A DNA stretch of 64,000 nucleotides, taken from positions 2,177,501-2,241,500 of the forward strand of contig NC_037313.1 in the NCBI RefSeq assembly GCF_000143535.2. Reading direction: 5' to 3'. The stretch is from Botrytis cinerea B05.10 (lineage: Eukaryota; Ascomycota; Leotiomycetes; Helotiales; Sclerotiniaceae). This document shows positions 60,368 through 64,000 of this stretch, in pieces (position 1 is the first letter of the stretch; each line of letters begins with the position of its first letter). Position numbers and translations under genes: made by a program. Under the pieces are notes generated by a model. It saw only the letters and a program-made list of their open reading frames with translations, was not told where the DNA came from and searched no databases.

Positions 60368-61522
60368 ATGGCCAGCCAAAAGCAATTCAATCAAGAGACA
60401 AATGGCGCTGAAGTCGTCGCTTCATTCCCACAGTCTGTCGCTGAAAAGACATGTGAGCTCAATCCTCTCTTCCTCGCACGTGAACTTGCTCTAACATTCC
60501 TAGTTGTTATTACCGGCCCAACACCAGGTGGATTGGGAGTTCAAACAGCTTTGCAACTCGCTGCAGCTAAGCCAGCAACCATTCTCCTCCTCGGGCGTGA
60601 TGAATCTAAAGCCGCACCAGCTGTGGAATCAGTGAAAGCGGTTTCCCCAAGCTCGACCGTGAGATTTGTCCATTGTGATCTCGCAAAGCATTCTTCCATC
60701 AAAACTGCAGCTGAATCCATTTTGGCGACCACCCCCAAGATCCACACCCTTATCAACAATGCGGGTGTCATGGCGCCACCCGACTACCGCACTACCGCCG
60801 AAGGTCTGGAGATTCAATTTGGTGCAAACCATGTTGGGCATTTCCTTCTAACAAACCTGCTTATGCCAGCTATTGTTGCTGCTGCGTCTGAAGGAGCTCG
60901 AATTGTCAATCTGTCCAGTCAGGGATGGTCATTGGGCGAAGTTAGATTTGATGACTATAACTTCAATGATGGGAAAGACTATGACAGATGGTCAGCATAT
61001 GGCCAAAGTAAAGCAGCAAACATTTTATTTACCGTTGAGTTGGCAAAGAGGTTGAAGAGCAAGGGAGTGCAAGCATTTGCTATTCACCCTGGTGTGATCG
61101 ACTCCAATTTGTCAAGAGATTTGGATCCAGCAACAGATTACGGTGCAATGGCCGAACGATTCACTTCCAGAGGTAATTCAGACTTCGAGTTCCATCATTC
61201 AGCATAGTCCAAGCTTTACTGACAAAAAAATCAAGGATACATAAAAATGGATGGTCCATTTGTTTGGAAGAGCTTAGAGCAAGGCACGTCAACAACATTA
61301 GTTGCGGCTCTTGACCCAGCTTTGAAAGGTAAATACATCCCCACTCTCGGATTAAACCATACCTCCTCAATGCTAATACTTGGGAATCATACAGATCACT
61401 CGGGTGTCTACCTTTCCGATTGTCAGATTACTGAGACAGCCGAATACACCACTAATCCAGACTATGCAGAGCGCTTGTGGGAGTTGAGTGAGAAGCTTGT
61501 GGGACAGAAGTTTGAGTTGTGA
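60368..61522 (+). CDS. Short-chain dehydrogenase/reductase
   Basis: Four exons, 60368-60452, 60504-61172, 61236-61328 and 61395-61522, in frame, giving 324 residues. A classical Rossmann SDR: cofactor loop TGPTPGGLG (from ~32), INNAGVM, active Ser in NLSSQG, and Tyr194-Lys198 in YGQSKAA, followed by IHPGVIDSNL. It is of the WWOX/retinol-dehydrogenase-like type with NADP preference inferred. The first intron is 51 bp, has no stop and is a multiple of three, so retention would insert 17 residues just before the cofactor motif. It is divergent from the frameshifted SDR but differs in its cofactor loop and C-terminus, so it is not a fresh duplicate. Substrate unknown. Confidence 0.88.
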
Positions 61523-61680
61523 GGAGTTTTTCTACTAGAACCGATATAGACACAGGCTTGGCAATTTTAGATAGTAGTGTAGATTTTGACAATTGATAGA
61601 TTTTGTCATCTACCTTTCTTGTGAATATCCCGAACTAAATTTTCATCTGAGAGAAAAAGATACATATCGAAACACTCCAC

Positions 61681-62722
61681 CTAAAGATGCATACCATCTT
61701 TAAGCAATGTATGATAAACAGGCTCTACATAAATCGAACTTAAATCACCAATGTGATTATTCCAGCCCTGGATGAATTTATCACACCTTTCAAACTCCCC
61801 ACAGTCACGAAATCCATCCCTTGCAAATCTAGCGAGTCGACGGATCCAAAGACCTCTGCTATATATGTCATCCATATACGTCAGATCCGCCTCCTGCATT
61901 ATCTGGTCAAAACACTCTTTAACGATCGTTGCATCCTTATTGAGGGGGAAATCTAGAGTTGCATCATAATCGCCGTCCCATGGAAATGTACAATTGTTAC
62001 GATACTCGAAACGCTCTTCGTTGAACCAAAGCCAGGATCTAGGAGCTCTAGTCAGAACTAACGGCACTAGACATGGAAAGTTGCTCAGGAATCTCGAAGA
62101 ATAAATCATCCAATGGTATTCCTCGAGGCCTTTCCTGTAATACATATGGTGAATTCAGAGAATTTGCAGCAGTTGTATGAATCGCTGCGCGAAGAAATTC
62201 GAATCGTTGAAGCCAGATAGTTATTTCGGCCTTGGCTTGGATGTCAGCTTGCTTCGATCAGTTGGGATCCCATTCTTGCGGAATCCGTAGAACACGTCGC
62301 TGAATTCCAGAGTCACTTTGAAATGATAAGCCAATTACCCAATTGTAACTTCCTCCATTCATACGATCCATGGTTGATGGTACGCCAAGGCCCATATCAA
62401 TACACAACTGATTAACTTTACAGCGGTATGTATCAAAAGGTTCTTGTTCGTGCATGTAGGTGGATGATTTGGTTAAGAATTGGGTAATTATAGAAGAATT
62501 GTTGGGACTTGTGTCTTCATCAAGACAGTCATCGTCTGGGGGATCAAAATTCTCTGTGCCCACACTTCCAATGTGATTAGCATGGCCCTCATTTAGCTTG
62601 GAATAGTTGCCGTCTTTATAACATTCCACGAGTGCATCGAGATATGGATCGGAAACGGATTCACGAAGTGTCATACTGTCGAATGTGATGCCCAAGGTTA
62701 GGCTATAGGGATCAGAATCCAT
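61681..62722 (-). pseudogene. APH-like kinase gene with deleted catalytic core
   Basis: From the ATG at 62722 the frame reads 154 residues of the N-lobe of a fungal aminoglycoside-phosphotransferase-like protein (CKVNQLCIDMGLGVP, NWVIGLSF, RRVLRIPQEW). It ends at a TGA at 62258-62260. Past this stop the same frame continues with family-like sequence (ITIWLQRFEFLRAAIHTTA, NSLNSPYVLQERPRGIP) to about 62080. At about 62090 the frame changes and the text jumps to the family's C-terminal end (PLVLTRAPRSWLW, YSRGLWIRRLARFA), closing at 61681. The middle with the catalytic H-x-D and D-x-D loops is absent. With one stop, one frame change and an internal deletion, I call it a pseudogene. Confidence 0.75.
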
Positions 62723-62987
62723 AGGGGACGAGGATCAGAATGATATATCGAGGGTAGCCCTGGATTGAAAATTTTCGGCTTATTATTTGTTGGATCGGCC
62801 GCTAAGATTTGACTCAAGTTGTTTTCGAAAGACATGAATGGAAAATAAATGATAAAAAGATGGATAATAATAAATTCCGTGCATCATTTACCGCGTGTTG
62901 AACCCCAATAACAAAGGAAATGAACACCACAGCGAATGCCATTTAATGAATAATTGATAGTGAAAAGAATATATCTCAACCGAATTG

Positions 62988-64000
62988 TTACTCCCAATCA
63001 TGTTCAACCATCCAAGCATCCTCTAATTGCAATCCAGTTTCTTTGAGATCGCAACCTATGTGCCCCCATTTTTCTGAATATATCTCATCCCCACTTCGGA
63101 TCAATATCTCGAGTGCTTGTTCAAAGCCTCGCGGATCGCGATGGAATGGTTCTCCTTGACCTCCTAATTGCCTTCGTTGCCAACTATTTCTTGCGCTTGG
63201 ATCATTGTTTTTCCACTCTGCTTCGGCTTGAACTAACTTTACCAGACGTTGGAAGCCTTCTTCTCCTATCTTGTCTTCTGCCAATTTGTTCATGTCAGCT
63301 GCCGTTTCAGGGGGCATGTCTGGGTTGTATTTTCGACGAAAGAGCAAGTTTAGATCAATTGTTCTTCCAACATCCATAACCCAGCCCGCCTCGGCAGTAT
63401 CTAGCATGATATCTGCCATTTGAAACCTTTGGTACATGTCGCAATCAGACGAGTAATAGCTGATCATTGGATCCCATCCCCCCATTTTTACAAAGCTTTG
63501 CACGTTATTCAGCGCAAGCCAATCGTACTCGAAGAAGCGAATTCCCCATCCATCATAACCTTCCGCGTAATCAGGCTCCGAGGTCCTCCGGAGTTCGTCG
63601 ACAGCTCGCATGTATAGGGACTTGTGAGATGTCGCAGGGCTTCGTTGTTGATTCAACGGTGCATGGGTTAAGTCTTCATCGGGTAATACGATTACATCCA
63701 TATGACTCCAGAAATAATTCTCCCAGTCGTTTTCGAGTGCTGTGTAAATATAAAAGTTCTGAAGTTGGGAAAAAGTAAGAAGGGTGGGCGTCGAAATCAC
63801 GTTTACTCCGAAAACGTGTCTGAGTCGATCAACATTCAAATAAGAAGGGTTTTGAAGTGTGATCTTTGGCTCAGAAGCAAAGTTTGACCTCATTGTACCA
63901 GTATTATCCACAACATATATGTCCTCTGCGGGCCAACCCGCAGTAATATATGATAAAACGCATTGCTGCAGTAAAGGCCAGTTTCGAGTGAAACCTATGA
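62988..64000 (-). CDS. GT-A-type glycosyltransferase, 5' end outside window
   Basis: Minus-strand frame of about 337 codons, open to the window edge, so the N-terminus is missing. Visible features: ITAGWPAEDIYVVDNTG (early strand and loop of a GT-A fold), VNVISTPTLLTFSQLQNF, then FWSHMDVIVLPDED (likely donor/metal region), a GIRFFEYDWLALNNV block, and SYYSSDCDMYQRFQMAD with Asp-Cys-Asp. The order matches a family of fungal proteins annotated as glycosyltransferases. The donor sugar and acceptor are not predictable. A C-terminal ~110 residues are charged and helical. It lies 266 bp upstream of the kinase pseudogene on the same strand. Confidence 0.75.
   Translation of the reverse strand, partial: IGFTRNWPLLQQCVLSYITAGWPAEDIYVVDNTGTMRSNFASEPKITLQNPSYLNVDRLRHVFGVNVISTPTLLTFSQLQNFYIYTALENDWENYFWSHMDVIVLPDEDLTHAPLNQQRSPATSHKSLYMRAVDELRRTSEPDYAEGYDGWGIRFFEYDWLALNNVQSFVKMGGWDPMISYYSSDCDMYQRFQMADIMLDTAEAGWVMDVGRTIDLNLLFRRKYNPDMPPETAADMNKLAEDKIGEEGFQRLVKLVQAEAEWKNNDPSARNSWQRRQLGGQGEPFHRDPRGFEQALEILIRSGDEIYSEKWGHIGCDLKETGLQLEDAWMVEHDWE

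Noticed and set aside
1..64000. CRISPR arrays, rRNA, operons and ribosome binding sites
   Set aside because: Spliceosomal introns show eukaryotic nuclear DNA, and no regularly spaced repeats or rRNA motifs were seen.

Overview
The window is fungal nuclear DNA, most likely from a filamentous ascomycete. Nearly every gene carries introns of 45-90 bp with GTAAGT/GTATGT-type donors and a CTAAC/CTGAC-like branch site just before a YAG acceptor. AT-rich spacers are 0.3-4 kb long, and the content (fungal STAND proteins, an HsbA-type secreted protein, mitochondrial Gut2, sugar and amino-acid permeases) fits this. A leotiomycete of the Botrytis/Sclerotinia kind is my best guess, but nothing I can see proves it. 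I found no rRNA, tRNA, CRISPR array or complete transposon. Exon joins were worked out by hand, and reading-frame continuity was checked for every intact multi-exon model.

Layout. 1.8-10.2 kb is a block of STAND-related genes: a NACHT-TPR protein (minus strand), divergent from a stand-alone SERAC1-like alpha/beta hydrolase (plus strand), then an unrecognised eight-exon gene converging on the hydrolase. 10.9-31.7 kb is mostly metabolic: a methionine-permease-like transporter, a secreted HsbA-family protein, an UNC93-like membrane protein, mitochondrial FAD glycerol-3-phosphate dehydrogenase and a maltose-permease-like sugar transporter. They are separated by long spacers with microsatellites. 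33.3-40.3 kb returns to accessory genes: a second short SERAC1-like hydrolase, and a 1676-residue protein with a fungal STAND-type N-terminal domain and a J-domain that has lost HPD. 41.3-44.2 kb has a decayed F-box gene beside an intact F-box gene, followed by an aldo/keto reductase at 45-46 kb.

47.5-57.5 kb is the most unusual part. Four paralogous genes lie in tandem on the minus strand. All share an N-terminal module with a GC-[IV]-[VIL]-[WK]-L start and an [HN]-P-V-x-[VI]-L strand, one phase-0 intron at the same place, and a C-terminal SY..LM..LGL helix motif. Their extensions have diverged: a long disordered N-terminus in one, a tail anchor in another, a Cys-rich insert in a third. I cannot name the family.

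58.4-64 kb holds two short-chain dehydrogenases, one broken by a single-base shift in an 8-T run. It also holds an aminoglycoside-phosphotransferase-like kinase pseudogene that has lost its catalytic middle, and the 3' part of a GT-A-type glycosyltransferase cut by the window edge.

The genes do not form one pathway. The window alternates conserved housekeeping or transport genes with fast-evolving accessory blocks (STAND/lipase genes, F-box genes, the tandem family) where pseudogenes concentrate.
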